A stretch of 64,000 nt of DNA from Tetrapyrgos nigripes (GCA_013368315.1 JAACJM010000054.1:124001-188000), one strand, 5' to 3'; counted from the first letter of the stretch, positions 47,745-58,881 are shown. A program made the numbers and translations. The notes: a model not told the origin generated them from the letters alone.

Positions 47745-48957
47745 TCACTCGAAATTTCCCCAGTCCGATCATTATCTGTCGAACAGATGTCACCTCTCCT
47801 TACAATGCATCTCGAGCTATCGAAATCATTCCCATTGTACTTGACCGTGGTCATGCGCGGTGTTTCGAAAAAAGTGGGTTCCCACATCATCCATTTGCTG
47901 GCTCTGCATTCCGCCCGTTGAAGGATTGTAAGCCTAGTTGGATTGAAACCCTTTGAAATAAAGCTCTCTGTGATTAGGGGGAAAGCTACCTTTGCTTCAT
48001 ACCTTGATCCTTCAAAGTCGACTCAGCGACAATTTCGATGGCCTCGAGATTGCACCGAATCTCCGAGCGTTCACGTCGATCTACGGATGTTGCTTCAATT
48101 TACGACTTCCATGGAACCAAATAAGGACTTACAGGACTGTAGAGGACACTGTCATCGAGCGAGAATTGTCTCTGGTAAAGGAAGCCACTGAAGTCCTCCT
48201 CGATGATTGTAATCCACCACGGAATCTAGATCTCCCCTTGATTTATAATCTTCGCTCCCTTTCGATAATTGTTTATGCACGCAATCCAGATTTTGGCATA
48301 TAGTTTAAATCGTTAACGCTACATCGCTTGGAGAGCCTCACCATTAAAAGAGCTGACCACTGGATTCACCCAGCTTTCCACCAAGATTTCGTCCATAACG
48401 GCCTCCGCTCTTTCCTTTCGCGCTCCTCGTGCACCATTACTTCCCTTTCATTGATCGAAATATCTGTCTCAGATATCGAGGTTATCTCTCTCCTATCAGT
48501 CCTACCTTCCCTGTATTCCCTGACTATCCACGAGCGCGAATACGAAAATACCACATTTACCACTCACCTCCTGGAATGCTTCGTTGCTGACCCAGACGAT
48601 GCACCCCCAGACTCGCGCAAAGAGCTAAACCACCAAACTCTGAATTTTCGCTTGCACGCGACCATACCGGCCACATCTCTCGTCAAGGTCATAGAGTCTC
48701 GATGGTCAAGAAACCGGGAAGACACTTCCGTAGTTGACTTTCTGATCATGGTCAATATCATGGTGTTGCGTAGTCACCAGGCGACGACATTGGATGTCGA
48801 GGAGCTTCATGCCTCAGTTAATGGAATACGGGTTCCATTTTCCTGCTCATCTAATGATCTAAAGTTCTGCATGTTGAAAGCTTGTAGCTTAACTTACTAT
48901 GAAAGTTCCCAGGCTTGCTTCGACCGATTTCTAAATTCTCTATACGGGCTGTAAATG
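47745..48957 (+). pseudogene. F-box-like gene copy A, 5'-truncated and broken
   Basis: From 47745 the sequence follows the F-box-like gene at 54034-55590 from its middle onward, with high identity to that copy and to the one at 60421-61953. The F-box part itself is missing. Within the aligned part a TGA replaces the Trp codon of HSVRW-type sequence at 47919-47921 and the frame is then lost and regained (207-codon open part at 48328-48954). The 3' end after about 48850 diverges from copy B. It is a dead fragment joined to the broken MFS gene at about 47.74 kb. Confidence 0.8.
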
Positions 48958-49170
48958 TAATACATAAACGATAGTTGGTACTTGTGAACAATATTAAATG
49001 TTGAAGGTTTCAAGTCGGAGGTCGACACCTCTAACTGATAGCACTACGCATTCAAGTTGTGTTGACCAACTGGCACCGACAGCCTAAAAGTCTCCGAAGT
49101 AAAGCTAAGCCAACAGCATTCATATCAATACCTCTCTCCGATAATTCCAAACTACTAGTAGCTCCTCTTG

Positions 49171-50417
49171 TCATAGGTCCTCATTAACCTCGTTCCCCGT
49201 CAGTGTAACGACGAGATTAGTGGGAGCGCTAGCATAGAGGAAGGAAGGCATGATAGAGAGGCTACCTGTGAAATTTTGATCGAATAAGTAACGTAGTAGT
49301 ATGTATGTGGGTAGAAAGACGAACACATACAACAAACCTAGGAGACGACGGTAACCTTGGCCTTCTTGAGACTCGGCCATTGACTTCAGCAACCTGGTAG
49401 ACGCCCTGAGAAGGTTAAAAGACAAAGTTCAAATGACGACATTGTTGAAGCCTCAAGACGCACGGGCACGGGATGACGCCGGTGCTGAGGGCCTGAGATT
49501 TGTCGCCAACCTATGTAGATAGCTACTCAGAAGACGGTCAAGAAAAAAGTGTGAATAAGGCAGCTCACCATGGCCATGTCGAGGATTGGCAATATCCAGG
49601 CAGGCTGCAGCTGCAGCTCATTCAGAGCAAGAACAGATAGTTGAAGTTGCCTACGAGTGTCGCATGAGGGCCTGATGCCAGAAAGCACACCAAGCATGTT
49701 TCTTGCCTTGGATGACGCCATCAAGGTGCTGAAGCTGGTTCATAAAAAACGAACGCGTTAGCAGATGACAACGTGGCGGAGAAAAGCAAGACGCACCAAC
49801 GTAGAGCTGATCTGAACGGGGGCCACTGCCAATCTCCAACGGCTATGATGCAGTAATACTTACTGGGAGACATGCTTGCCATTTCTTGGCCTCTACGCTG
49901 ACAATTAAGTCAGAAGGACATCGGCAAAAAAGCCGAAGCAGTTTATGACAGCTCACCGTGGTTACCCCAGTTCTGACTACGAGCTTGGCTCCCAAGGATG
50001 CGGTCTTTCGACTTGACGTGAAGCTTGCAATTGCAAAAGTAGGAGAATAATACGCCTGGCGAGATGAGCATGGTATTTTTGCCAGTCTAGTGGACCCGTC
50101 AGAAAGTGAAAGAACAGTTGATGAAAATGGAACTCACAGTGAAGCCCTTGCTGCTTCGTTGCTTCCTTACGTCTTTGCTAGGTTTCGTGAATCCAAGTAT
50201 ACGTCCCCAACAGAACAATAACGAGCAGATCCCTCTCCTTCTTCCTGGGTAAAGGTAGCGCATCTGATGGCCCACAAAATGGCACTGAGATAAGAGTGCC
50301 AAGTAATGTTTTGTGTAAACCTTGGCCACGGAGCAGTCGACATATTGACTGACACCTATATAGATAACCCTTGAGCAAAGCAGACGCTACTTGGTCTGTC
50401 GTGTTCCAGCCGATCAT
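49171..50417 (-). CDS. Uncharacterised minus-strand transcript candidate with a hydrophobic C-terminus
   Basis: Several short frames lie in a row with plausible splice signals: MIGWNTTDQVASALLKGYLY (from 50417), NITWHSYLSAILWAIRCATF, a middle part around 49840-49530 (SSKARNMLGVLSGIRP, LNELQLQPAWILP) and a last exon at 49425-49171 (STRLLKSMAESQEGQGYRRL, then the hydrophobic LLGLLYVFVFLPTYILLRYL). I could not build one continuous protein and recognise no family. It may be a real intron-rich gene or a decayed one. Confidence 0.35.
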
Positions 50418-50899
50418 TGCAGGACAGTGCAGTCAGGACAGTCACGCAGATGGAATGAAAAGTTGATAAAAAGACAAAGAGCAGCGCACTAAATTTTTTT
50501 TCTCGCTCTTTGTTTTCCCACCCTCAACATCGTATCTCTACCAAGTACCACCACCACCGAACCATTCTTGTCTGTCCTGCTTTCGCGACCTCGCTATTGT
50601 TCTCATTTCTTGAGCCATAGAGCACTTTCCGTATGCTGATTCCCTATTTTCCAATAATTTTTGATACAACTGACGTTCCTGCGTTTAGTTTCAGTTAGTC
50701 ACAGCTGTTGCCAACACCCCAGTTACCCAGTTTCCACGGTGACCGTGGTTTGTTGTTCCCCAGAACCTTCTTCGATATCGAGTGTTGTGACAAGTCTTGA
50801 GGTACGTTGCATGATAGATGGGCTATTTTTTCTGACTTGACTGATTCGACAATCCTCTCAGATACGAAAACGGCCTCGGCAACTGTAACGTAGTTCCCC

Positions 50900-52492
50900 A
50901 TGAATTCGATGCCACTCGAAAACATGAACCACATTCTTTCATTACTTCGCGCAAACTACAGCTCACATACCACGGACGTCTCCCTATGCTTGACGAAGAC
51001 GGAACGGGATATACAGGGGGTTCAAGAAGACATTCAGAGCATTCTTCACGACATACGTCAGCTCGAAGGAAAAATATCGTCTCTCCGAATTGCACAGAGA
51101 GGACTGGAGTGGCGGGCTTCTCGATACCGGTCTCTCTTGGCACCCGTCAGACGAATCCCGCCGGAAGTCCTCTCTTATATTTTCGAACTCGCATCTTTAA
51201 ACGGGTGTTCAATTATAGAAACCGTGCACTCTCCCCCAGTACAGCTCTCGCAGGTTTGCGCGAGCTGGAGGGATCTCGCCCGCCGTACCCCAAAACTGTG
51301 GTCGCATATTTCCATTTTCGAAGAAGCCTTTTCTCGTCCTTCCCACCAAGTCAAATCTTTCGTGACGGCGCATCTCGAACTGTCGAAGAATTCCCCGTTA
51401 TATGTGGACCTGGAAATGCCAGAACTCATAAACCGAGACAACGAACTTGCGCTCTTTGTGATACAAACTCTGGTATCACATTCCGCCCGCTGGAAGGAAT
51501 TGTACCTTAACAACATGGCACCCTTTTCACAGCAGCTCTCTGCCATCAGAGGGAGGTTACCCTTACTCCAAGACCTCTGGTTGCACAGTAAACTCGATGT
51601 CGATCTCGATGCTTTTGAGCTTGCGCCAAGCCTCCGAACATTGAAATCCAACTCCGGGGCTTGCTCGCTGATACGACTTCCATGGAACCAGGTTACAATG
51701 TGCCAGATCCTAAACTCAAGTTCATCTATCGCGCTCCAGGAATTGTCCCTTGCTTCACATTGCAATGAAGTTGAGCTCCTTGATTGTGCGATAAAGGAGT
51801 CGGAAGGTCCGGTTCAACACATTGTTCACAACCTCCGTTCTCTCTTGATTGGCGTCAACAGAGAGTATCCGGACTTTCACTACTGGTTCAACCGGCTGAC
51901 ATTGCCTCGGCTGACCAGTCTATCTATCGCAGGATTGGAGGAAGCTCCCCCAATTTCTTGTCAAAGCGCTCTCGCCAGTGACTATTTTCCCGTATTCCTC
52001 TCGCGCTCCTCCTGTACGATTACTTCTCTCTCATTAATCGACCTACTTCTGTCCGCTTCCGACGCACTGGCACTTCTTTCAGCCTTGCCACTTCTCTCGT
52101 CTCTCACCATACATGAGAGTGCTGTCAAGCCTTTCAAAAATAACATTCTCACCGCCCAGTTCTTCAACTCGTTCGCCATTGACCACGATAATCCGTTCTC
52201 TAATCGCCAGTCTGCATCTACCAAGCATCTCCGATCTCTAAACCTCCGTCTGCACGCGACCCTGCCGGCCAAGTTGATTGTTGAGGTCATAGAATCCCGT
52301 TGGATAGTTGATCCAGAATACTCTGCAGTACTTGGGATTGATGATCTGAGTGCCGTCGAGATTGTGGTGCTTCGGAGTGAAGGTGCGACGATGTTGGATG
52401 TCCAGGAATTATGCGATTCGTTGGACTGGATACGGAGAAGGGAACTGCAGTTTACTTGCTCGTCGAAGTTTTTGGAGGCGAAGGAGACATGA
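50900..52492 (+). CDS. F-box-like protein with N-terminal coiled coil (copy D, intact)
   Basis: A single uninterrupted exon encodes 530 residues. Residues 40-75 form a probable coiled coil (VQEDIQSILHDIRQLEGKIS), typical of agaric F-box-like proteins, and are followed by the F-box core PVRRIPPEVLSYIFELA and VQLSQVCASWRDLARRTPKLW. The remainder has irregular LRR-like stretches (LPLLQDLWLHSKL, LPRLTSLSIAGL, LPLLSSLTIHES). It is a diverged relative of copies A, B and C, and with copy B is one of the two without interruptions. F-box proteins recruit substrates to SCF ligases; the target is unknown. A second ATG (MPLENMNHILS) lies four codons downstream. Confidence 0.82.
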   Translation: MNSMPLENMNHILSLLRANYSSHTTDVSLCLTKTERDIQGVQEDIQSILHDIRQLEGKISSLRIAQRGLEWRASRYRSLLAPVRRIPPEVLSYIFELASLNGCSIIETVHSPPVQLSQVCASWRDLARRTPKLWSHISIFEEAFSRPSHQVKSFVTAHLELSKNSPLYVDLEMPELINRDNELALFVIQTLVSHSARWKELYLNNMAPFSQQLSAIRGRLPLLQDLWLHSKLDVDLDAFELAPSLRTLKSNSGACSLIRLPWNQVTMCQILNSSSSIALQELSLASHCNEVELLDCAIKESEGPVQHIVHNLRSLLIGVNREYPDFHYWFNRLTLPRLTSLSIAGLEEAPPISCQSALASDYFPVFLSRSSCTITSLSLIDLLLSASDALALLSALPLLSSLTIHESAVKPFKNNILTAQFFNSFAIDHDNPFSNRQSASTKHLRSLNLRLHATLPAKLIVEVIESRWIVDPEYSAVLGIDDLSAVEIVVLRSEGATMLDVQELCDSLDWIRRRELQFTCSSKFLEAKET

Positions 52493-52693
52493 AGAAGGGT
52501 ATCTAGACTGTTTTGTTCACGAATGCGTAGAGTTAGGAATTGTTAGGTAGGACAACAGAAGGTTTCTTCGATAATTATTATGTAACAAATTTTCATTGAC
52601 ATTGTTCTCCTTTGCTGCATTTAACGATCCTGTCCTAAACCCAGCTTTTCCCTGTGCGATTAGGAAGAAGGGACTCAAATTGAATCATGATTG

Positions 52694-53104
52694 ACCCCAA
52701 CCTCTCGACGACCTTTGGGGACAAAATCGTTGAAGCAGTGACGAAAGCTGATCCCAGCGCTCTCATCTGCAACACATTTATCCTATCCTATCCTAGAACA
52801 CAAGGGCATCCAGATATGATCAAGTTGACTTGGCAACTCGTACAAGAATCCAATGTTGAAGCCGTGTTTATCATCTCCAACCCAAAGATTACAAAAAAGG
52901 TTGTATATGAGATGGAGAGTAAAGTGATTGCGGCATATGGTGCAGATAATGCATGTGCAGAATTCCAAGCCCTGTAATTTACCATGTATTCCAGGCTAGA
53001 TCTCGAGTAATGGCTTCCTCTACAAGGTAATGCTGTACAAGAGATCCAGATCAAGCCGTCTTGACTCCTTCAAGCATGTCTCGAAATCGTTTGCCATGCC
53101 CCAG
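52694..53104 (+). pseudogene. Displaced copy of the 3' end of the TmpA-like gene
   Basis: This block matches 43064-43483 closely over about 410 bases: the last 240 bases of the TmpA-like coding sequence (TTFGDKIVEAVTKADP, DMIKLTWQLVQESN) and about 170 bases of 3' flank. Differences include an insertion near 52785 (TTTATCCTATCC) and a deletion of about 28 bases that removes the original stop codon, so the frame runs on to DNACAEFQAL and stops at 52975-52977. There is no promoter or upstream domain; it is a fragment. Confidence 0.85.
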
Positions 53105-53300
53105 CCACGCACGAACTGGGTGGGCTTATCAGGTAGCACGTCACCTCCTTGAAAAGTGCCAGGCGGATGCATCACGACGGTACGGATGATGGAGTTAGGT
53201 CAAGGGAAGAGAGCTGACCCGCATCGAGTGTCCTTTGGGCAAGAAGTCGGCGAGCAGAGGATTTCACAAGGGGTGTACATCATCTACATATGCGTCAAGA

Positions 53301-53990
53301 AATGTAGCTGGAGTGTGGAAAGAAGACTCACCATGTGGTTTGCAGAATTGCCTTCTCGTCGAGGGCGCGGCGGTATCAAAGCTGGAGTATGATTCCTTCT
53401 CTTCTCGTCTCTTTCAAAGTTTTCCCAAATGTTTCCCAACATGTCTTTAGTGGCATTACTGCGGTAAGTACCAAGACCAAGAGGCATAGCGGAACTGTTC
53501 TTTAAGCTTCCTTCACTCTTTCCAGATTTCCAAAACAGTGGACGGCAGAATGGGTGCCAGCCTTCGTGTAGAGGCTTTGATCAGAGTCAACTTTGCCTGT
53601 TTAGATTTGAGAGTCCATAGAGCTATCAGATAACCTTGCGTACCTCTCAATGTCCAGCCTTCTTCCCTTCCTGCAACACGAAAGACTCGCGTGAAGAGAC
53701 TTACTTGCCTGAGCTTTGCCGGCCCAAAATGCCGCATAAAGTTCCTGTCATTCCAAGCGCGAGTTCGAGGAGCACGACGATGGCCAGAAAATCTTTAGTA
53801 CGCTGCAGAGACAAGACAAGTGGAAAGAGGTCAAGGCAAGTCGCCGAGGTTGAATAGTAGGTCTGTGGGAATGTCTCCACGTTGACAACAACCCACATTG
53901 TCATTTGCCTCTTTAAAGCCTTTCAGTTTACCAGATTCTCTAGTAGCAAAAACGAGCGGGTTTTGTCCAGGTGAGTCTTCTTTTTCCAAA
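53301..53990 (-). pseudogene. Minus-strand remnant in the duplicated leader, family unknown
   Basis: The minus strand reads TYYSTSATCLDLFPLVLSLQ and FLAIVVLLELALGMTGTLCG (about 53880-53720), then after apparent introns TLKSKQAKLTLIKAS and NSSAMPLGLGTYRSNATKD (53600-53440). A hydrophobic segment followed by a polar tail suggests the last exons of a membrane protein. The copy at 59692-60390 has frame changes in the hydrophobic part. No start or upstream exons are present in either copy. Confidence 0.35.
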
Positions 53991-55520
53991 GCACATATTG
54001 CCTCACTGAGTCCGGCAAGCACAGTCGCTCACAATGCCAAACGTCGCTGTCATGACCACTGCGGATCGCGCCCAGCTTAAAAACATGGATTATATCCTCT
54101 TTCTGCTTCGCTCAAATCTCATCCCCAGCGCTCTAGATGTCTCTCAGTGCCTGACCGATACTGGAGAAGACCTGAAACCCATCCTGGACGAAATCAACCA
54201 ACTCGAGAGAAGGTTATCCTCTCTCCGAGATGTACGAAGGGGGTTGGAATTGCGAGCTTCTCGCTACCGGTCTCTTTTGTCTCCTATTCGGCGACTGCCA
54301 CCGGAACTTCTCTCATATGTCTTCGAGTTTGCGTGTGCGGATCCGGCCCTTATTGGAAGCTACCTGCGCTCTTTTCCTGTGCAGATCTCCCAAGTATGCA
54401 CCAGTTGGAGAAACCTTGCTCGGTCTACTCCAAAACTGTGGTCATTGCTCGAAATTTGCCCATTCCGGTTCCGATCATTTTCTATCGAACAGATGTCGCT
54501 TTTTCTTACAATGCATCTCGAGCTATCGAAATCATTCCCACTGTATTTGACCGTGGACCTACGCGACATTTCGAAACAAGTGGGTTCCCCCATCATCCAC
54601 TTGCTGACTCTGCATTCCGTCCGTTGGAGGATCGTAAGCCTAGTTGACATAGGCCTCTTTGAAGAAGAGCTATCTGTGATTAAGGGAAAGCTACCTTTGC
54701 TTCATACCTTAATCCTTAAAAGTCGACTCAGCGACAATTTCGACGCCTTCGAGATTGCACCGAATCTCCGAGCGTTCACGTCAATCTACGGATGGTACTT
54801 CAAATTACGACTTCCATGGAACCAGATAAGGACTTACAGGGTTGTAGAGGACACTGTCGGGTCCATCGGGCGAGAATTGTTTCTGGTAAAGGAAGCCACT
54901 GAAGTCCTCCTCGATGACTGTAGTCCACCACGCGATCTGGATCCCCCCTTGATACATAACCTTCGCTCCCTTTCGATAGTTGTTTATTCACACAATCCAG
55001 ATTTCGGCATCTGGTTCAAATCGTTAACGCTACCTCGCTTGGCGAGCCTCACCATTAAAGGAGCTGACCAATGGACTCACCCAGTTTTCCACCAAGATTT
55101 CGCCCATAACGGCCTCCGTTCCTTCCTTTCGCGCTCCTCGTGCATCATTACTTCCCTTTCATTGATCGAAATATCTGTCTCAGACGTCGACGTGATCTCT
55201 CTTCTATCAGCACTACCTTCCCTGTCTTCCCTGACTATCCACGAGCGCGAATACTACGAAAATACCACATTTACCACACACCTCCTGGAGTACCTCGTTG
55301 CTGACTCGGACGACGCACCCCCAGACTCGCGCACAGAGCTAAACCACCTTCAAACTCTGGATTTTCGCTTGCACGGGACCGTACCGGCCACATCCCTCGT
55401 CAGGGTCATAGAGTCTCGATGGTCAAGGAACCGGGAAGACACTTCCATAGTTGATTCTCTGAGCATGGTCAACATCATGGTGTTGCGGAGTCACCAGGCG
55501 ACGACATTGGATGTCGAGGA
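53301..55520. repeat. Segmental duplication, unit 1 (pairs with 59684-61890)
   Basis: About 2.2 kb recurs at 59684-61890 in the same orientation. It comprises an 0.7 kb leader with a possible minus-strand remnant and the plus-strand F-box-like gene. The left boundary is near AATGTAG at 53301 and 59684; the right boundary is near GTCGAG at 55520 and 61890. Small indels and point changes are scattered throughout. Confidence 0.85.
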
Positions 55521-55590
55521 ACTTCATGCCTCACTTAATGGGATGGGGGTTCCATTTTCCTGCTCATCCAAGTTCCTGCAGCACCGATAA
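54034..55590 (+). CDS. F-box-like protein with N-terminal coiled coil (copy B, intact)
   Basis: One exon encodes 518 residues. A coiled coil (EDLKPILDEINQLERRLSSL) leads into the F-box core SPIRRLPPELLSYVFEFACA and VQISQVCTSWRNLARSTPKL. LRR-like blocks follow (LPLLHTLILKSRL, LPRLASLTIKGA, LPSLSSLTIHERE, LQTLDFRLHG). It is uninterrupted, unlike its duplicate at 60421 and the truncated copy at 47745, so it is the likely functional member of this subgroup. The start MPNVAVMTTADRAQLKNMDY is shared with the copy at 60421; a downstream ATG (NMDYILF) is a possible alternative. Expected role: SCF substrate adaptor, target unknown. Confidence 0.82.
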   Translation: MPNVAVMTTADRAQLKNMDYILFLLRSNLIPSALDVSQCLTDTGEDLKPILDEINQLERRLSSLRDVRRGLELRASRYRSLLSPIRRLPPELLSYVFEFACADPALIGSYLRSFPVQISQVCTSWRNLARSTPKLWSLLEICPFRFRSFSIEQMSLFLTMHLELSKSFPLYLTVDLRDISKQVGSPIIHLLTLHSVRWRIVSLVDIGLFEEELSVIKGKLPLLHTLILKSRLSDNFDAFEIAPNLRAFTSIYGWYFKLRLPWNQIRTYRVVEDTVGSIGRELFLVKEATEVLLDDCSPPRDLDPPLIHNLRSLSIVVYSHNPDFGIWFKSLTLPRLASLTIKGADQWTHPVFHQDFAHNGLRSFLSRSSCIITSLSLIEISVSDVDVISLLSALPSLSSLTIHEREYYENTTFTTHLLEYLVADSDDAPPDSRTELNHLQTLDFRLHGTVPATSLVRVIESRWSRNREDTSIVDSLSMVNIMVLRSHQATTLDVEELHASLNGMGVPFSCSSKFLQHR

Positions 55591-56465
55591 TAGACGCACT
55601 TGAAGGTGTTGGACTGGGCGAGTTGACTTGAACGGAGTTGCGTACAAAGACTGTTTTTTTTTTGGTACCCCAATTAGCTATTTAACTATGTGTAGATAAC
55701 TTGAACTGAAGAACGTGAACCATATGTGCAGGTGCAAATGGACTCTAACTTTACTTTGAGCAAGCAAGCGACTCATTGACTTATCGGCACCATGATACAT
55801 CAACAGAACAAGTAATCGAGCAAACGATAATGCAGTAGCGATCTTGAATTTCAGAACTATATATACATCGACAAGGGGGACTTTTTTTGACTACCTGACT
55901 ACGTAACTTGGAGCTCCAGCAAAGCAACGACGACAACCTGCACACAACAACAGCTTCAACAACAACAACGAACGACAATGAGCAATACAAAATCAATGTA
56001 CAAAGATAAGCAAATGCAGAAAAAATGAATGACTCAACGAGTGGCTATGGGTATGAAGTGGTATAGAAGTAGAGGACGTAGAAGGGAGGGAGGGGTATCG
56101 GGATGAAGGCAGGGGTAGGTAGGGAAGGAAGGTAGAAAGAGACAAAAGACCAACTCGGAGTAGGGAAAGAAAGAAAGAAAGAAAACAGAGACAGCAAACA
56201 GCGATGCAACAAAAAAGTAGTAGATCCTCTAAACCAAATCAAGTGCGACAGATCAAGACACGACCAAGAGAATGACACTGAGGGCACCGGTGACTAAGCG
56301 AGAGTCGACGATGACCAGAACGAAGATCAGGTCAAAGCCGACGATGGCGACAGCAGCTCGAAAGGAGTGGCGAGCTCGAAGAGCAAGGGCGTGCGCACTC
56401 TCCAAGTCCTGTTCCTGTTCCTCAAACAGCCTCCCCAGCGTTCAATACCTGACTTGACCCGCCCG
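55591..56465. other. Convergent intergenic region, no supported gene
   Basis: It separates the F-box-like gene (+) and the DUF6534-like gene (-). Simple-sequence tracts are present: CAACAA around 55930-55970 and GAAAGAAAGAAA at about 56167-56182. Confidence 0.5.
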
Positions 56466-58528
56466 TCATATATAACCCGACGCAGGCAATGAACGTGCAG
56501 CAGAGAGGACGACACGGGAGCCGCCAGCGGTAACACGAGGTTGTGGACGAGGAGTAGCACTTGAACGAGAGGGACCATAGCCAGGAGGGCCAGGAGGAGT
56601 GTTCGTATAAGTAGGCGGAGACGGAAAAGACGAAATAACCGAAGGCGCCAGTGAAATGTGATCGAGGACAGAAGTAGAAGCAGAAGCAGGAGCAAATGGA
56701 ACCAAAGGCTTTGATTAGCTTGAATAGGTTACTCGAGAAACAAACCCATCTTACTCACCCTGTGTCCATGTCCATATCCACGAGTAGAGGTGTCAATATC
56801 CTCCGAACTATCAAATCCAGACTGTCCATCGGAAAAGATCCCATCACAGTCAGCGGAAGATTTGGTAGGGGAAGGGGTGCGGATGCTTGCATCGGTGATC
56901 AGTTCCTTCGTAGTGTCGACTTTGATAGAGATGTCTGGACGTCGTTGACCCTTGTGTATGAACATGAGTGAAGATACATGTAACAAAAGATTGAACACAT
57001 ACATTGATACTCCCGAACGAAGTGTCATTCTTCAACACGCTCATCTTCATATTAAAATCCATCTGACCAGTGGCGTTGACGCCACCGCAAGCATCACCAG
57101 CGTTACGGATGGACTGACGGACGTTGAGTGTTGCGAGGAGGGAGTTTGTATAGACTGATAAATGCAAAAAGAGAAGAAAGGGTTTACAATCAGTCAACAT
57201 GAATGGGAAGAAAAAAGAAAAGCATAGAAGGGAGAGAGGATAGAATTGACGATACTCACAACGGCCAATGTTGAAGAAGAAGCAGATGTATATGAACGTG
57301 TTTGGACGAGCAAGGATCTGCAACGAAACAATACTTCATTAGTTCGTACTCAGCTACGATGTACATTGGTGGACTTACAGAAATCAGAGACGCGATCGCA
57401 GTGAGACTGTTAGCCGAAAGCATTGTCAGTCAAACCATCACAAAGGGAGAAGAAAGGATAACATAGATGTACTCACGTCGTAAGAAGACCAGTGTTGATG
57501 GCAAAAATGATCTACGGTGGATAAGGACACATGTTAGCCTATCCATCCTAGAAGACTCTGAGAACTTCAAATGACGTACCAATTTCTTGATCATCGTGTC
57601 GGACCTGCGACAAAAAAAACATCATAGCATCAGCAATCGCAATCCAACATAGAGGAAGCACCAAACAAAAGAACGTAAACTCACTTTCTGAACCCAGTCC
57701 TTGATCTCAACAACAACCATGTCAAAGACAGGGCGAGGACAAGGTCACCTGCTGCAGTAAGAGCATTCACTGTGATAGAAAGGTTCTCCAGATGTTTGAG
57801 GTCATCGAAGGTGCGAATTCGGACGAGACTGGAGAGGATGTCATGAGAAGGCGTGTCAGCGGGGTTCGTATTAAATGAAGGGGAGACAACGAGAGCAATA
57901 ACGGAAGGGAAGGGAAGAAAGAGGACGTACCCAATGACACTGAAAGTCAAGACAAATGCTTATAGTGACGACTTGAGCAAACCAAGATACTGCCAACAAA
58001 GACTGCCAACCTACCGAACTTGGCAAAGACTAAGGACACCTAAACACGCAACATTCGAATCAGCGTCAAAGGAATAAGTGGTAGACAGGTCGGTGATACT
58101 CACGGCGAGAACGGTGATAATCTTGCTCTTACCCACTGAAAGCAAGAAAGTAGGAACGGATACCGATTAGCCAAGACAATGACGCCAGAAGACAACACAG
58201 AAGATGGAAGGCTCACAGCTCCAGACATGATGGACGAGGAAGCTGGAAGAAGCAGAAAGAGAAGACCCGTTAGTTAGGCACAACGTCGGAAGCGGAAGTA
58301 TGAAAGAAGAGGAAGAGGCTTGAAGATGGGAGCTAGTGCGTCGTCGGAGCAGAGCTTCACAAATGGCAGACAAAGGGACTCCAAAAAGTGAAAAAGAAAA
58401 AGAAATCGCCGCCTACTCACCATTGAACGAGGAGAGCTGTGAAACCCTGTACACACGCGGCGAAAATGTCAACCCCTAGTAAAGAACCATGAATCAACTG
58501 AACCAGTTACATTGAACAGGACCTCCGC
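56466..58528 (-). pseudogene. DUF6534-like membrane protein (copy 3), 5' exons missing
   Basis: Exons on the minus strand give EVLFNGFTALLVQCFLVHHV (58528-58511, 58446-58421 and 58241-58216), GKSKIITVLA (58135-58104), VSLVFAKFG (58039-58015), RIRTFDDLKHLENLSITVNA, LTWLLLRSRTGFRK, MIKKL, IIFAINTGLLT, PNTFIYICFFFNIGR and LYTNSLLATLNVRQS, followed by a long Ser/Thr/Pro-rich tail to the stop at 56466. These match the middle and C-terminal parts of the two family members on the left half of the window. The expected N-terminal exons (start, first three membrane segments, Y..YP.D block) are not found between 58528 and 59092; the interval holds MITE 2. The gene is therefore probably truncated, although a distant or degenerate 5' end cannot be excluded. 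Confidence 0.7.
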
Positions 58529-58631
58529 CTATCGCGACAAGGACCAGTACAGATCAGTGCGGGAAAGAAGGAAAGGGTATTCAGTGTCGTATTCAACAAT
58601 AGAGTGAAAATGAAAGAGAGCGCTCGGGCCC

Positions 58632-58881
58632 CACCGCGGGCGGCCATTGATATTTGCAGGCATTTTTGTTGGGACTTGAATTACGAATTTTTCACACGAT
58701 TTCTAGGCTGATAAAAGTCAAAGTATTTGCCGCTGAAATGCCAGCTTTAAATGGAAAGCTGGCATTTCAGTGGCAATTCCTGGCAAATACTTTGATTTTT
58801 ATCAGCCTAGAAATCATGCAAAAATTTTGTAATTCAAGTCCCAACAAAAATGCCTGCAAATATCAATGGCCGCCCGCAGTG
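58632..58881. mobile_element. Foldback MITE 2 (250 bp), CACTA/Plavaka-like ends
   Basis: Two arms of about 120 bp pair almost completely, with a short loop AAATGG at the centre and one small indel (AATTCCTGG side). The left end is CACCGCGGGCGGCC and the right end is the complement of CACTGCGGGCGGCC. The direct repeat CCC flanks it (58629-58631, 58882-58884), a likely 3-bp target duplication. Its outer arm (ATATTTGCAGGCATTTTTGT) resembles that of MITE 1 (ATATTTGCCAGCTATTTTTG), so the two are probably diverged members of one group. It has no coding capacity. Confidence 0.85.
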
